From Axinella damicornis (Eukaryota > Porifera > Demospongiae > Axinellida > Axinellidae), in assembly GCA_963931865.1 (NCBI GenBank), contig OZ007514.1, positions 10,768,478 to 10,832,477 of the forward strand: 64,000 nt of DNA, in the 5' to 3' direction. The notes under the pieces were generated by a model. That model searched no databases, was not told the DNA's origin, and saw only the letters and a program-made list of their open reading frames with translations. Positions within the stretch are counted from its first letter, which is position 1. Every line of letters begins with the position of its first letter. Both the position numbers and the translations under genes were made by a program. Below, in pieces: positions 22,187-33,489 of the stretch.

Positions 22187-22678
22187 GGTATATCAGCATC
22201 AGGATGTGTGGGAATTAATGGAAATTATACTTATGGAACCTTCAGTAGTGGAAATCTCAAACATGAATTTTGAACAGTTGGTCAGCTGCAATTATTATCT
22301 ACCGGTACGTCACTTATAACAATTAGCTTCATGACGAATCATGAGCCATAAATTATTAATACCTCCTCCACATAATCATGCCAATGAGAAAGTTGACCAG
22401 CCATGTCAGTAGTCTGGCAGAAGATGAATATTACCTACGTTATACTGTTTCACGAACGGAGAGAATAGGTGTAGATGCAAGAATTACTATGTCTGTTATG
22501 CATACAGCTAGGTGAAATAGCTAGGCTTCTTTAAGTTTATGCCGTATTCATGAAGTGCTGGAGCTAAGTCTTCGAGTGTGAGTGTGTATTTCCGATCCTA
22601 AGAGGGAGAAAATCGTACAAGAGTGATAATTAGGAGAGGAGTCGTACAAGTATGACTTGTATGCGTACAGGTGCTTTC

Positions 22679-23195
22679 ATTACACTCCTGGTAGGGGAAA
22701 AATTGTGCCGCGTAAATAATCCAATGTAAACTAAACGTTTGACTACTTAGGAATGGCCTGCAAAGATTCTGACTATACCGTCGGGATCGCTATCATGCAC
22801 TGTCCTCACCATACAAATTTGGCGCTGAAACTCACCTTGGTGGTGGAGATACAAGCACTTTTGTAGTGCAGTCGGCGCCATTGCTTGATCGCTCTCTTCA
22901 AAGTTCATTGCCAGCACAGCTCTTACGAAGGCCCCACAAAGATTCTGACCACCCAGGTGTGATTGCTATCATTCACTGATGCTTACATACCAAAACTCAC
23001 CATGCTGGCGAAGTTGAGAGCGCTGTAATAAGTTCTTGTCTTCCCTTTGGACGCCATTGCCGACTCGATCGACCGAGCATGGTCCTCACGTGACATGTGC
23101 GTTAATTGGAATGAGCTACCACTCGATCATAGCTTGAGCGACCAGCGAGTTGCAACTGCTTGCAACGCGGCTACCAGGAGTGCGGTTGCCCCTCG
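22679..23195 (-). repeat. ER1 repeat, copy d, inverted
   Basis: Full-length copy in minus orientation, bounded by ATTACACTCCTGGTAGGGG on the left and GGAGTGCGGTTGCCCCTCG on the right. The 57-nt ATG segment is at 23057-23001 (starting MASKGKTRTYYS) and is followed by GTGAGT, as in copies b and c. Confidence 0.88.
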
Positions 23196-24100
23196 ATGTA
23201 CAGAAACTTTTCCTTCTCCCCCACCTTTCCAGCCTTTCTTGTGCTCTGTCCTGCACTCCTCATCTTGTGATGCTGTAGGGCATCATTAGCAATCTCAGAT
23301 ACAAACTTCTGAGCAGCCAGGGAAATCAACCGTACTCTGCGGAAGAAGTTGACAGAAACTCAGTGAACCAGACCAGTGTTTGATCTAATCATTCGAGGGG
23401 GGACAAAATAGTGTGGCAAAATAAATGGGAGGCATGAATTGACTTGCAGATTTATAATTATATTACTTTCTGGGTATTTTTTTTTCCAAGGGCAGCAAAG
23501 ATTATCCTCCCCCCATGCTAAATGAAACCCTGCGCTGACTAGGCTGAGGTGTTAGTTGAACGAGTATGTCTAACTCATGATCAAGGTCTCCCCACGTCGC
23601 TGCCACACATACAGGTGCTGTATGTATACATACAGGTGTACGTGAGCATGCACTACTATGCCACGAATACAATAGCTTCCTTCGCTCTTTTCAACTACTG
23701 CCCCCTCATTTAGCTTCCCAGTACAGTATGCAACAGAATCTTAGACTATACGGTCACATCAAAGTTGTCATATTGCAATATGACGTAGTACAATACAATT
23801 CAATACACTTACTTTGACATATCGATATATTGCATAGGGCAATATATTGCAGCGTATTGCTCGTATTGTGTGAACCGGATCTGGATCACTGGAATGTGAA
23901 TATTCGCAAACTTCTCTTTCTGTATGAAAACCTAAGGCGTTAACCCTTCTTGTAGTTTTAAGACTTGCTGAACGTATACTTGCTCTTCCTGCTACTGGTT
24001 TAATAATAACCACATCTGTGTATTGCAATACAGCAATATACTGTGAACATCTTGCATGCAATATGCAATATGCAATATGCCAATTTGCCGTATTGTGACA
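23196..24100. other. No gene recognised; AATATTGCA-rich stretch
   Basis: At 23765-24075 there are many CAATATTGC/GCAATATG motifs at both ends of the segment, suggesting a degraded inverted-repeat element. The remainder is unassigned. Confidence 0.4.
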
Positions 24101-24221
24101 GCCCTAATCAAAGTACACACGCACGAGAGAGATGGCAAACGGTTGCAGACAGCAAACTCCCACAGACAATAGATACTGCTCTACATACGTACTCCTACCG
24201 CTCCATACATGGACTATAACA

Positions 24222-24878
24222 ACATGCAAGAGCGCATAAGTAGGTCGCACGGAGTAAGAGCGTGTAACTTCCGGAAAATTCAAACCGGGCAAAATACATG
24301 AGTTGTACTAAAAATAGCTATAGAACGTCTAAACACTCTTGTAGTGATTCTTTCCGCCGCGTGATAATTGACTGGAGCGGCGACACCATGGTCATTATTC
24401 TGTTGTTGTGCACAGCTGTGTAGTTCTGAGCCAAGTGACGGCAGGAAGCGACAGCAACAGCTACCAGAGAACGCTCTATGTGGCTGTGCTGAAGGCTAAC
24501 CTAGTTAGCCTCGTACCCAGGCGGTACGAGGCTATAACCAAGTCTACTCAAACAGTCACAACAACGGTTATTGTGTGGATGTGCTTACCTGAAGCTGGAA
24601 GTAGAGGACGTCGACATCAGCAACGATTGCCACGGTGGGTTATAGGTTGAAATAAGAATATTAAAGCTCAGCCGGAGCCAAATTGCTAGCCACTTAGATC
24701 TTCGCACTTCACTAACGTGTTCAAAATTACCGCCGTACGGCTTCAGGTACAAGCGGATTTTCTAATTTTAGTACAACTCAAGTATTCCGCCCGCACTGCG
24801 GGCGCCTATTGAAGTTACACGCTCTTACTCCGGGGGGCACGACCTACTTATGCGCTCTTGCAACATGTAATACACTCC
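24222..24878. repeat. Inverted repeat with arms of about 90 bp
   Basis: The left arm (24222-24310, containing GCAAGAGCGCATAAGTAGGT and GTAAGAGCGTGTAACTT) matches the complement of the right arm (24770-24878). A 29-bp TAGCCTCG element sits between the arms. Probably a decayed TIR element. Confidence 0.75.
24506..24534. mobile_element. 29-bp TAGCCTCG element
   Basis: Only the two termini remain: TAGCCTCGTACCCAGGC followed by GGTACGAGGCTA. The flanking 9-mers are TAACCTAGT and TAACCAAGT (8 of 9 match). Confidence 0.75.
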
Positions 24879-24954
24879 ATGTTATTGGTGAGACTCCTCC
24901 CTATGCCCCGGCCCAAACTTCCAGAGAATGGCATAGACACATGCCAGTGTAGGA

Positions 24955-25414
24955 CCTATAGTGCATCTTAAAAGTCCTTGCATGCGCGTTACGGAGTGAC
25001 TCGCGAGTACTCGCTCGTTACCCCTCGCACGCGTGGTACCTGCTCACAATTTTGCGAGCGCTTGAGTGTAAAGTGTAACAAGCGAGCACGTGCACTGTGT
25101 ACGAGTACGATATGCGAGTACGTGCACTGTGTACGAGTACGATATGCGAGTACGCGTACGCTACTTGCGCGTACGCGTCGCCACGCGCACGCGCATTAGC
25201 GAGTCGATCGAGCACACGTTACGCGTACACGTTATGCGCACGCGTTACGCGTTGCTCAAACGAGCGAGTGCGCGCATGTTTCACTAACGAGTGATCTTAG
25301 CGAGCGCGTAAAGCGTGCGAGCGCGTAATGCGTAACTCGTACGCGCTCGATAAACTGCGCGAAACGAGGATTTACTCTCCAGTGACATGCAAGGACTTTT
25401 AAGAAGCACTATAG
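24955..25414. mobile_element. TIR element with GCGTACG-lattice interior
   Basis: The termini are 29-bp inverted repeats (CTATAGTGCATCTTAAAAGT.. and ..ACTTTTAAGAAGCACTATAG). The interior (25000-25370) is made of overlapping CGTACGCG, GCGAGTAC and ACGAGTACGATATGCGAGTA motifs. No transposase. Confidence 0.85.
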
Positions 25415-25477
25415 GAGTAGGAGTGTTGCAGAGTGTTTACACACTCCAACCACAACATGCTGTGATAATTGCTAATT

Positions 25478-26031
25478 ACACCCCAGTGGCAACTACCCTG
25501 GCCAGCTGCATTATTCTTCCTCGTAGGAGGAGCGGGTTACACCCCAGCAGCAACTACCCTGGCCAGCTGCATTATTCTTCCTCGTAGGAGGAGCGGGTTA
25601 CACCCCAGCAGCAACTACCCTGGCCAGCTGCATTATCCTTCCTCGTAGGAGGAGCGGGTTACACCCCAGCAGCAACTACCCTGGCCAGCTGCATTATTCT
25701 TCCTCGTAGGAGGAGCGGGTTACACCCCAGCAGCAACTACCCTGGCCAGCTGCATTATTCTTCCTCGTAGGAGGAGCGGGTTACACCCCAGCAGCAACTA
25801 CCCTGGCCAGCTGCATTATTCTTCCTCGTAGGAGGAGCGGGTTACACCCCAGCGGCAACTACATGTACCCTGGCCAGCTGCATTATTCTTCCTCGTAGGA
25901 GGAGCGGGTTACATCCCAGCAGCAACTACCCTGGCCAGCTGCATTATTCTTCCTCGTAGGAGGAGCGGGTTACACCCCAGCAGCAACTACCCTGGCCAGC
26001 TGCATTATTCTTCCTCGTAGGAGGAGCGGGA
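25478..26031. repeat. 61-bp tandem repeat, nine copies
   Basis: Units start at 25478, 25539, 25600, 25661, 25722, 25783, 25844, 25911 and 25972. Each contains CAACTACCCTGGCCAGCTGC and the hairpin-like TTCCTCGTAGGAGGAG. One copy (25844) has a 6-bp insertion; otherwise units are nearly identical. Confidence 0.97.
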
Positions 26032-26176
26032 AAATATTGGCCAATCCGGTATTTTCATTCTCATATGAGGAGAGGGAATTCTTTTTACATCGTCATAGTA
26101 GGAGCAGGAGAATAACTGAAGCCATCAAAAGAGTAGGGTACGCCAGGAAACTGGAAGACATCAGTTACTACCTTAA

Positions 26177-26775
26177 CCCTTTAAGCCCCATTGATGTCTA
26201 TAGGCGTCATTTTGACCCTATGCACTCATAGGGCTTCTCGTCAGTCCAAAAAGAGACCAAAAAGTCTTCAGAGGGCCTAGGGACAATTTTGAGGGACGAC
26301 CCCAAAAATTTGGTCAGATTTCGGCGCGCCCTCCCCACTAAACGAAAGGCAGGGGGGTTTCGAAAGGGGGGGCGGGGCCCCCCCTTCACATGTCGTGGGC
26401 GGTTTTTGATTTTAATGAGATTCATTGGCCTGAGGATTTTTGATTCTAATGATATTCATAGACCCCACCCAGGGCCTCAAGAAAACATGCAAATTGGTGG
26501 TGTAAGGTGTGCCATCAGTCAGATCTGGCCCAAGTTTAGGGAAATGCTGGGCGAAATCCGGCTGACATCCACATTTGACCTCCGATTGCTGGCCTTGTGG
26601 GGGGTCATGAATATCATTAACGGTATTGCCAGAGGGGTCTCTCCATGTGTGCGGGCCCCACCAAGTTTGGCCGCTGAGGAGCGTATGCTGTGGGAGAGGA
26701 GTACCTACGAAAGTGGTGTGCGCTGAATGCATGAAAAAGTGTTGTCTTGGTGGGAAGAATTCGGTGGTTAAAGGG
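26177..26775. mobile_element. TTAA-flanked TIR element A, 599 bp
   Basis: TTAA (26173-26176) then CCCTTTAAGCCCC; the right end GGTTAAAGGG is followed by TTAA (26776-26779). TTAA duplications are the signature of piggyBac-type transposition. The interior has no transposase; the 145-codon ORF has no recognised domain. Confidence 0.75.
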
Positions 26776-26779
26776 TTAA

Positions 26780-27187
26780 GGTCACTATTATTTGCGGGTA
26801 CTAATATTAGCGAATTGGGCATGCAGCGGATTTGGCGAGTATTAATTTTAGCGTTTTAACTCACCAGAGCTGCTGGCGTTCAAGAGGCAACCACGCTGCT
26901 CAGCATGGCTCAGTCTGCTGGTAAAGGCTAGTGCAACAGGTAGGACAAACTCACTTTTCAGAATGATGTCTCAGGTCTTGCTCTCACCTCGTAGATAGCC
27001 TCTGATACAGCTAACTACCTTCGCAGATCGCTTCGTAGGTATAGCTAGCTTGTGACTCGCTCCAATTAATGCACACGTATGTGACGTCACATGCTGCTAA
27101 TACTATTGTTTGCGGGGTCAAAATTTAGCGATTTTTTTAAAATTCGCTAAAATTCGCTAAATTTAATACCCTCAAATAATAGTGACC
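26780..27187. mobile_element. TTAA-flanked TIR element B, 408 bp
   Basis: Starts GGTCACTATTATTTGCGGG directly after the TTAA of element A and ends CAAATAATAGTGACC before TTAA (27188-27191). The terminal inverted repeat is about 16 bp. Confidence 0.8.
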
Positions 27188-27191
27188 TTAA

Positions 27192-28010
27192 GGTAAGCAA
27201 CGTGTTTCAACCAGTCCAGTGAATCTCCACAGCAAGTGGACGCTCTCCCCAAATACTTGCAAGGCAGCCCAAAAACTTATCTACCATTATCAATTCCTAC
27301 GTATATGCGGAGCACGCTCTAGTCAGATCATGTGATCATCAGAACCAATCACTTGCACTGGGCCAACTACTACTCGTCCAGTGCAGACAACACCCAGATC
27401 ATGTGATCATCAGAACCCAGATTTGTGCAACATGTTGAGGGTACTTCATGATCTATTTATTCAGTGTTTCTTTTAGAAAATCGTTCGAGGGGTGGCGGAA
27501 TCGTAGCGCGGTGAGGTAAGGGGGGGAGGCATGAATAGCTTTGCATACATAATACTTCTTGGGTATCATTCAAGGGGGGCACAGTAAAGATTCCCCCCCC
27601 CCCCCGATTTATTGTCCTGATTTATTGTCCTAGCGACATCTTGATGTGCAATGCAAGCACACCGCTACATGATGTAGTGGCGTAGATGTCGACGGAGTCC
27701 CTTGATCTTTGTTCTCTTGTTTGTCCCTTTGGCTCGTACATGCAAAAATAATTCGTATCTCATACTAACTGTAGTTCTGCATAGCTGGGTTTGTGGGCAC
27801 ACACACAAATCTTACTGAAGGGACTAGAATAGTACCAATGCAGCCCTACTTGTGTATGTATATTGGGCAATAATGGAGATTTCAAACCATATACAGATCG
27901 ATTCCACAGCATTATTCACCATAGAACTGGACGATCATGTGATGTGGATATTGACCAACCAGCATGTGTCATGGTGATCCAGTTCCCATGGTAAATGAAA
28001 TCGATCTATA
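27192..28010. other. No gene recognised
   Basis: Contains two direct copies of AGATCATGTGATCATCAGAACC (27325 and 27394 regions) and a C run near 27593-27605. No exon is seen. Confidence 0.4.
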
Positions 28011-28139
28011 CGTAATACATACGGCATGGCAGTCAGTGCTGTATGAGTATACAGTCCCGCGAGTCCGAGGGGCGCAGCCCCAAGGGATAAGGGACTGTAT
28101 ACTCCATACAGCACGTGACTGCCATGCCTTATGCATTAT
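28011..28139. repeat. Hairpin with arms of about 45 bp
   Basis: ATACGGCATGGCAGTCAGTG / TATACAGTCCC on the left matches the complement GGGACTGTATACTCC / CACGTGACTGCCATGCC on the right. Similar sized palindromes occur at 33921 and 40324. Confidence 0.8.
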
Positions 28140-28725
28140 ATGTCCCATGGCATGGCGCCCACGCGTCTAAGCGCATACGAATCAGCTAGCAACCGTTCGA
28201 ACTAGCCAATGCATAGTAACGGAGTTAGCAGTTGTAGAGAGCGACTGAAAGTGAGCAGATGGCTTTATGCGGAGAACCCACCTGTCTCGGGCTTCCAGAC
28301 TGGACGGACTGCTGTAAAAAGGCTGGACTTGCACATGAACCTCAGCTGTCAGCCACCATCGCACTAACAACGCCGAATCTGAGCAGCAAGCGGTTCTAGC
28401 ACTTTGTGAGCGATGAGCAGTAGATTGGAACGAAACTATCAAAAGTATCAAAAGTCCATGCACGATACTATATCACTGTCTTGTATATAATTTACTGTCA
28501 GTACTATGAATTATAATTCTACTCCAGGGCAGAAACTTGTAGGGATGTACATGTATACGTTTTAAAACACCCCTAAACCCATGGTAACTGGGATATGTCT
28601 ACAGGCAATTAGAGGTTTTGAAGCATACGGTACTATGGGAGAAGTTGAGTTGCAGTACAGATGGAGCAGTATGAGCAGGAAGGGGAAGGAAGGGGTGAAT
28701 GCTATTCTGTCTGAGGATTGTTGTT

Positions 28726-28818
28726 GTTGCCCTGGCAACCCAATGCCACATTCCATAATCCATTATCACCCAAGTCATTTGCATGATTTGGTGTTCAAAG
28801 CTTTGGTTGCTAAGCAAC
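28726..28818. promoter_or_regulatory. Two X-box-like palindromes (possible RFX sites)
   Basis: GTTGCCCTGGCAAC (28726-28739) and GTTGCTAAGCAAC (28806-28818) match the inverted half-site form bound by RFX transcription factors. They are 67 bp apart. No promoter or gene was identified next to them, so function is only inferred. Confidence 0.3.
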
Positions 28819-29119
28819 AGACCAATAGCCCTAAATACAGTAGTAAACACACCAGCCACACTGTATATAGTCTGCCCTGAGGTTGTGGTGAAGGGGTGGA
28901 ACATGGTCACCTTTGATAGCTGACCAAACAATCCTTTGATGTTGGGACATGTGACAAAGCCTCCCTCTTGTGGGCACAGGCTGGGAGTGACAGTGGCTGA
29001 TTAGGAGCACCTTTTGTCTCAGAGTGCAAGCATTTCTCTGACTTATCTTCACCACCAAGGGCTACACTATCATACACTGCTGCACACAGGACAGATAATG
29101 CACATTCTTTACTTGTATA

Positions 29120-29616
29120 CTGGCTTTGAACTACGTCACTGACCCAGTTAGTACGTGCACACAGGAGCCCCAACCAGACACTGTGTGCACTTTGTGCCAG
29201 TGCCCAGACCAGATCTGGTGATGTCAGTCGTCCGACCCAGTTAGTACCTGCACACGGGAGCCCCAACCAGACACTGTGTGTACGCTGTACAGTATCCAGA
29301 CTAGATCTGGTGATGTCAGGTGTCCGACCCAGTCAGTCGTCCGACCCAGTTAGTACGTGCACAGGAGCCCCAACCAGACACTGTGTGTACGCTGTACAGT
29401 ATCCAGACTAGATCTGGTGATGTCAGGTGTCCGACCCAGTCAGTCGTCCGACCCAGTTAGTACGTGCACAGGAGCCCCAACCATACACTGTGTGCACTTT
29501 GTGCCAGTACCCAGACTAGATCTGGTGATGTCAGTCGTCCAACCCAGCGAGTCGTCCGACCCAGTTAGTACGTGCACACAGGAGCCCCAACCAGACACTG
29601 TGTGTACATTGTGCCA
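29120..29616. repeat. Minisatellite of about 90-110 bp, about five copies
   Basis: Each unit contains GACCCAGTTAGTACGTGCAC, GGAGCCCCAACCA.ACACTG and CAGACTAGATCTGGTGATGT. A TAGCCTCG element is inserted at its right end, and one more unit fragment (CCAGTACCCAGACCAGATCT) lies beyond it at 30062. Confidence 0.93.
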
Positions 29617-30056
29617 TAGCCTCATTCCCAGGCGCTCGGTAATCGGGGAGAAGAGCGCCTGGTATCCACTGTTCACGCATGCGTGAGCAGTTCCATTACA
29701 TTCTCCGTATAATTCATCGAGATACGTAAGCTGAAATAACACGGACAAATATTCGGTAAAATATACGGCTACAACATCATGCGATATCGAGGCCATGGTT
29801 ACCAAGTCTGTGGACGTCGATACGCCACTTCTGCCTTTCCGAAGTGGACGCGTAAGACCCCATAGCTAGATACAATGTAAATTCGACCTGTAAACGACTC
29901 CCGTGTTTCAGTAATGTACGGTCGTGCAACACGGACTAGTATACATGTAACAGTAGTTTCCAAGTTTCCCACAAAAACCTGGGGAGCCGCGCATGCGCGA
30001 ACAGTGGATACCAGGCGCTCTTCTCCCCAATTACCGAGCGCCTGGGAACGAGGCTA
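29617..30056. mobile_element. TAGCCTCA foldback, 440 bp, exact 9-bp duplication
   Basis: Both flanks are ATTGTGCCA. The termini are TAGCCTCATTCCCAGGCGCT and complement. The inner arms (CGGTAATCGGGGAGAAGAGC, GGTATCCACTGTTC) form a long perfect stem. It is inserted in the 29-kb minisatellite. Confidence 0.93.
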
Positions 30057-30065
30057 ATTGTGCCA

Positions 30066-31176
30066 GTACCCAGACCAGATCTGGTTGTCAAATTTGACCA
30101 GCCAGCAACTGTACATACACAATTTCATTTAGAAATATTGTCAACGGAGGGGACAAAAGTCAAATGTAACAGATTTTGGGAGGGGGGCAATGTGTGTGCT
30201 GCCTGGGGGGGGGGGGGAGGGGGGGGTTCTGGGAGAAAGCCCCCCCAAGGACAATCTGAGATCCTTTCTGGTGCATTTTCATGCCATCTATGAATGGAGG
30301 CACTCGAAACCACCTGACAGGAATTAACACCGAGTTCAAAAGATAGTATAGTTCTAACAGTTACATCGTGTTCACACTTTGCAGAGTACATAAAGGACCA
30401 CAACATTTTCAGGCATATTTTGCTACCTTGTGCGCAAATTCAGAAGTATCGTGCACACTAATCCAATCACTGCTCGAATGAGGTAGTGCAATTGCTGTGA
30501 CGTTACATCCGCATACAGGGAGAACTAGTGGAAGTTGCCAGGACTTGTGGGAACGAGGCTAGGCTCTCTCCCTGCCCACTTGTACAGAGTGCAACGAACG
30601 CTGGGAAGGAGCAAGGGAACGAGGCTACCACAAGGTTATGACACCGTACTACTGCCATACTGCATATAACACATAACATGTGAGCAGTGAAGGTCAAAAG
30701 CGGCCAGACTCCATGGTGAAAACTCTCCAGAGGTGAGACTCTACGTCTGGGGGGTCACAATGGACTTAGTGATCTAACTCAGCTCATGATCACTACAGTG
30801 GAAAACCACAATGCTCCTAAACCACACTGGTCATGCAGAGCTGTCCAGAAACCTAACAGGGCTTTCCACCACACACAAGGACCAGGTGCTGGCTGACTGG
30901 CTTCTGCTGGCAAACAAGATTAGCCTACTGTCAAGGAGAGGGTTGGTGGGGCCTGAGGAAATGGAGTGCCCAATATTCTATTCTGGTGCCATTTTGCTCA
31001 CCTATGCTCCCAATAATTATGATGTTCAGATTTGCCCTGGAAGTACAACCGGAAGTGATGGGGTGGGGACGAGGGGTGCTGGACTACTAATCACTGGACT
31101 GGAATGGACTGGAATCTTAAATTTACCCCAAACTTCCAGGCTCTAGATATGGCATTCCAATCTTCGTGCACATCAA
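30066..31176. other. No gene recognised; G-run and foldback termini
   Basis: A G-rich run lies at 30206-30229. Isolated TAGCCTCG-family ends occur at 30551-30562 and 30617-30628. A 111-codon plus ORF (30811-31146) has no domain I can name. Confidence 0.4.
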
Positions 31177-31185
31177 GGTGCGAAG

Positions 31186-31575
31186 TAGCCTCAAACCCAG
31201 GCCCTCACGCGGAACGCGGAAGAGGGCCTGGTGACACATGGCAAAATTCCCGTATGTGCTCAGTCAGCATAATTGCGTAATCGATTACATTCCTTACTTG
31301 GATGCATTCGAAATCACGCGGATGGTGATGGCTAAGTAGGAAGTCCTTGCCAAGGAGCGACCAGAGGTGAGTCTTGAAGGCTAGAACAGCGGTTTTATCA
31401 AACGGCTACACTTTTCACGGGGTGAAGAATGTAATTACTACGTAGTAATTGGCAATGGACGAACGTGATTCGCCTACCCGAAATCAAGACGGCTGAGCTC
31501 AGCACATACTGGAATTTTGCCAAGTGTCACCAGGCCCTCTTCCGCGTTCCGCGTGAGGGCCTGGGTACGAGGCTA
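31186..31575. mobile_element. TAGCCTCA foldback, 390 bp, exact 9-bp duplication
   Basis: Both flanks are GGTGCGAAG. The perfect stem includes CCCTCACGCGGAACGCGGAA and GAGGGCCTGGTGACAC, not shared with other members. Confidence 0.93.
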
Positions 31576-31789
31576 GGTGCGAAGCAAGGTGTCTACGTAC
31601 TTGTAAGGCAATCAGCTACATGGTGAGAAGGCTGCCTGGAAGAGGTCTTTAGCAATGGCTGCTAGAATGATGACTAGATGATGCCATCACCATTCCCTGT
31701 TAATGGGGCCCAGGACCTGCACGAAACTCTCTGCATTGGATATGCAGATTCCATGGGTTATCAAATCTACACATGTAGGGCCAAAGTTT

Positions 31790-32605
31790 TGAAGGGGAGA
31801 AGGTGGGGGAAGAAGGGAAGGGTGGGAGGATGGGAGGGGGGAAGGGTGGGAGGGGGGAAGGATGGGAGGGGGGAAGGGTGGAGGGGGGAAGGGTGGGAGG
31901 GGGGGGATGCAGGAAAACCCGGAACGGTCAGGAACGGAACGGAACGGAACGGAACGGAACCGGAAGTAGTAATTAATGTTTCCTCGTGTACAACTAATTT
32001 TGCTCAGTACTTTGGATCGTGAAAATAGTCATTGCCTCCTGCAGGGAAGTCAGAGAACAGTTTAGTCTCGCGAGTTGGCTGGGTTGCACAGTATTTTGAA
32101 GCCACGAAGCGTTAGCGAGGTAGCCGCGCGGGTCCAAGTCTGCTGGCAGCATGCAACGACCTCGATTTCGAGGATGACTTGAACGAGGCATTTGTTCATG
32201 TTGTTGCGGTACGTGCTAGGGAAGTCAGAGAGCTGGGCCAAGCGAGTGCCGAAGTAATCTATACTACAAAGAGCATCGAGCACTAGTTATTCTACTGTCC
32301 TTGAGGTTCGCCCCCTGCTCTTGACATAAACGCAACGCTAAGTACAGCGATAGAGACAGTACCTTTGCTGAAGCTACTTCAGGCCATACCAGGTCCCAAG
32401 AAACTCCTCTAGCAGCTTCCTGTAAGTGCTACATGTTATGTTTACACAAAACATCCGAGTCGTTTATAGTTCAGCTAAAGTTGCTCTACAATAATGTTGA
32501 TTATCGCCATATAATTACTTCCGGTTCCGTTCCGTTCCTGACCGTTCCGGGTTTTCCTGCATCCCGGGAGGGGGAAGGATGGGGGGGGGGGGGGGGGGGG
32601 GGAGG
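31790..32605. repeat. Inverted repeat around GGAAC repeats, flanked by G-rich tracts
   Basis: ATGCAGGAAAACCCGGAACG then (GGAAC)n at 31908-31965 is inverted at 32518-32564 (GTTCC repeats, then CGTTCCGGGTTTTCCTGCAT). G-rich tracts of the plus strand flank both sides, including a G run at 32582-32602. Confidence 0.75.
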
Positions 32606-33082
32606 AGGGGATAAGTAAATAATACTCCGGCATTGCAATGCCTCCATTGTTTTTATGGATGGGCAGTCAATAGCAGAGACCATGACTTTCAAGTGGGTGT
32701 GGTCAGAGTCACAAACTAAACACTTTGGTGCTCTGTGTGTAAGGAGTGCCAGAGCACAGACCAGGGCAGTATGCCTGAGAATGAGACGAGAATTCCATGT
32801 CTCTTGGTCAGGGCCTCATGGTCACACACCAAATAGATTGGTGGAGGCTGCTGACTCATTCAACCTGAGCCAGAGCAAAAAATGAGTTCCTTTTGTTTAA
32901 GGCTCACACAGTAATGATGTTTGCTGACAGTGAAACTCAATAGTGTAATCTGTGGTCTCTGGTGTGTGCAGGGTACAGGTGTACAGTGTAGTCAGTGTCT
33001 GGCAGTGTCTGACCACAACACTGTTTGAAGTTGGCTGGACAATCAATCAGTGGCTCACCAACTCTGAATGATAGACAGAGTG
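32606..33082. other. No gene recognised
   Basis: A segment (GGGCAGTCA..GTGTGGTC.GAGTCACAAA, about 32663-32715) recurs at about 34339-34391, so at least part is a dispersed repeat. Confidence 0.4.
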
Positions 33083-33489
33083 TAGGCCTGTCCATATTAT
33101 TCCAGAATAATTTTGGGAATAATAGGTACCAACTTGAATAAGAGAATATTCCAGCCTAATAGGGCTTCAAATCCTTACAAAGGTCAAGAAGGTCAGATGT
33201 TCTAATAGAAGCCCAGTACATGTGACAGAACTCCTTCACTCAACAACAATCCTCTTCATTTGAGGACTATTATTGAAACCTCGATTATGTTGCAATACAA
33301 TCGTTGATTGTTTTTGAAGTCACTTGACTCACTTTCCCTAATTTTGATGGGAATAATGGGCATCTCTGTGGGAATAATGGGCATCTCTCTGGGAATAATG
33401 GGAATCTCTTTGGGAATAATAGGAGCATTTGGGGGGAAATTCTGAATAGAATAATAGGCAGAAAAAGTAGAATAATGTGGACAGGCCTA
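33083..33489. mobile_element. hAT-like non-autonomous TIR element, 407 bp
   Basis: Termini TAGGCCTGTCCATATTATTC and complement, flanked on both sides by the 8-bp direct repeat ACAGAGTG. An 8-bp duplication and a TAGG start suggest the hAT superfamily. The interior contains a tandem GGGAATAATGGGCATCTCT repeat (about 33350-33420). Confidence 0.8.

Noticed and set aside
25478..26031. CRISPR-like array
   Set aside because: The 61-bp units are contiguous with no unique spacers, and the genome is eukaryotic; it is a minisatellite.
30811..31146. 111-codon plus ORF with a Rab-binder-like segment (DQVLADWLLLANKI)
   Set aside because: The resemblance to a bMERB helix is too short and unsupported by neighbouring exons.
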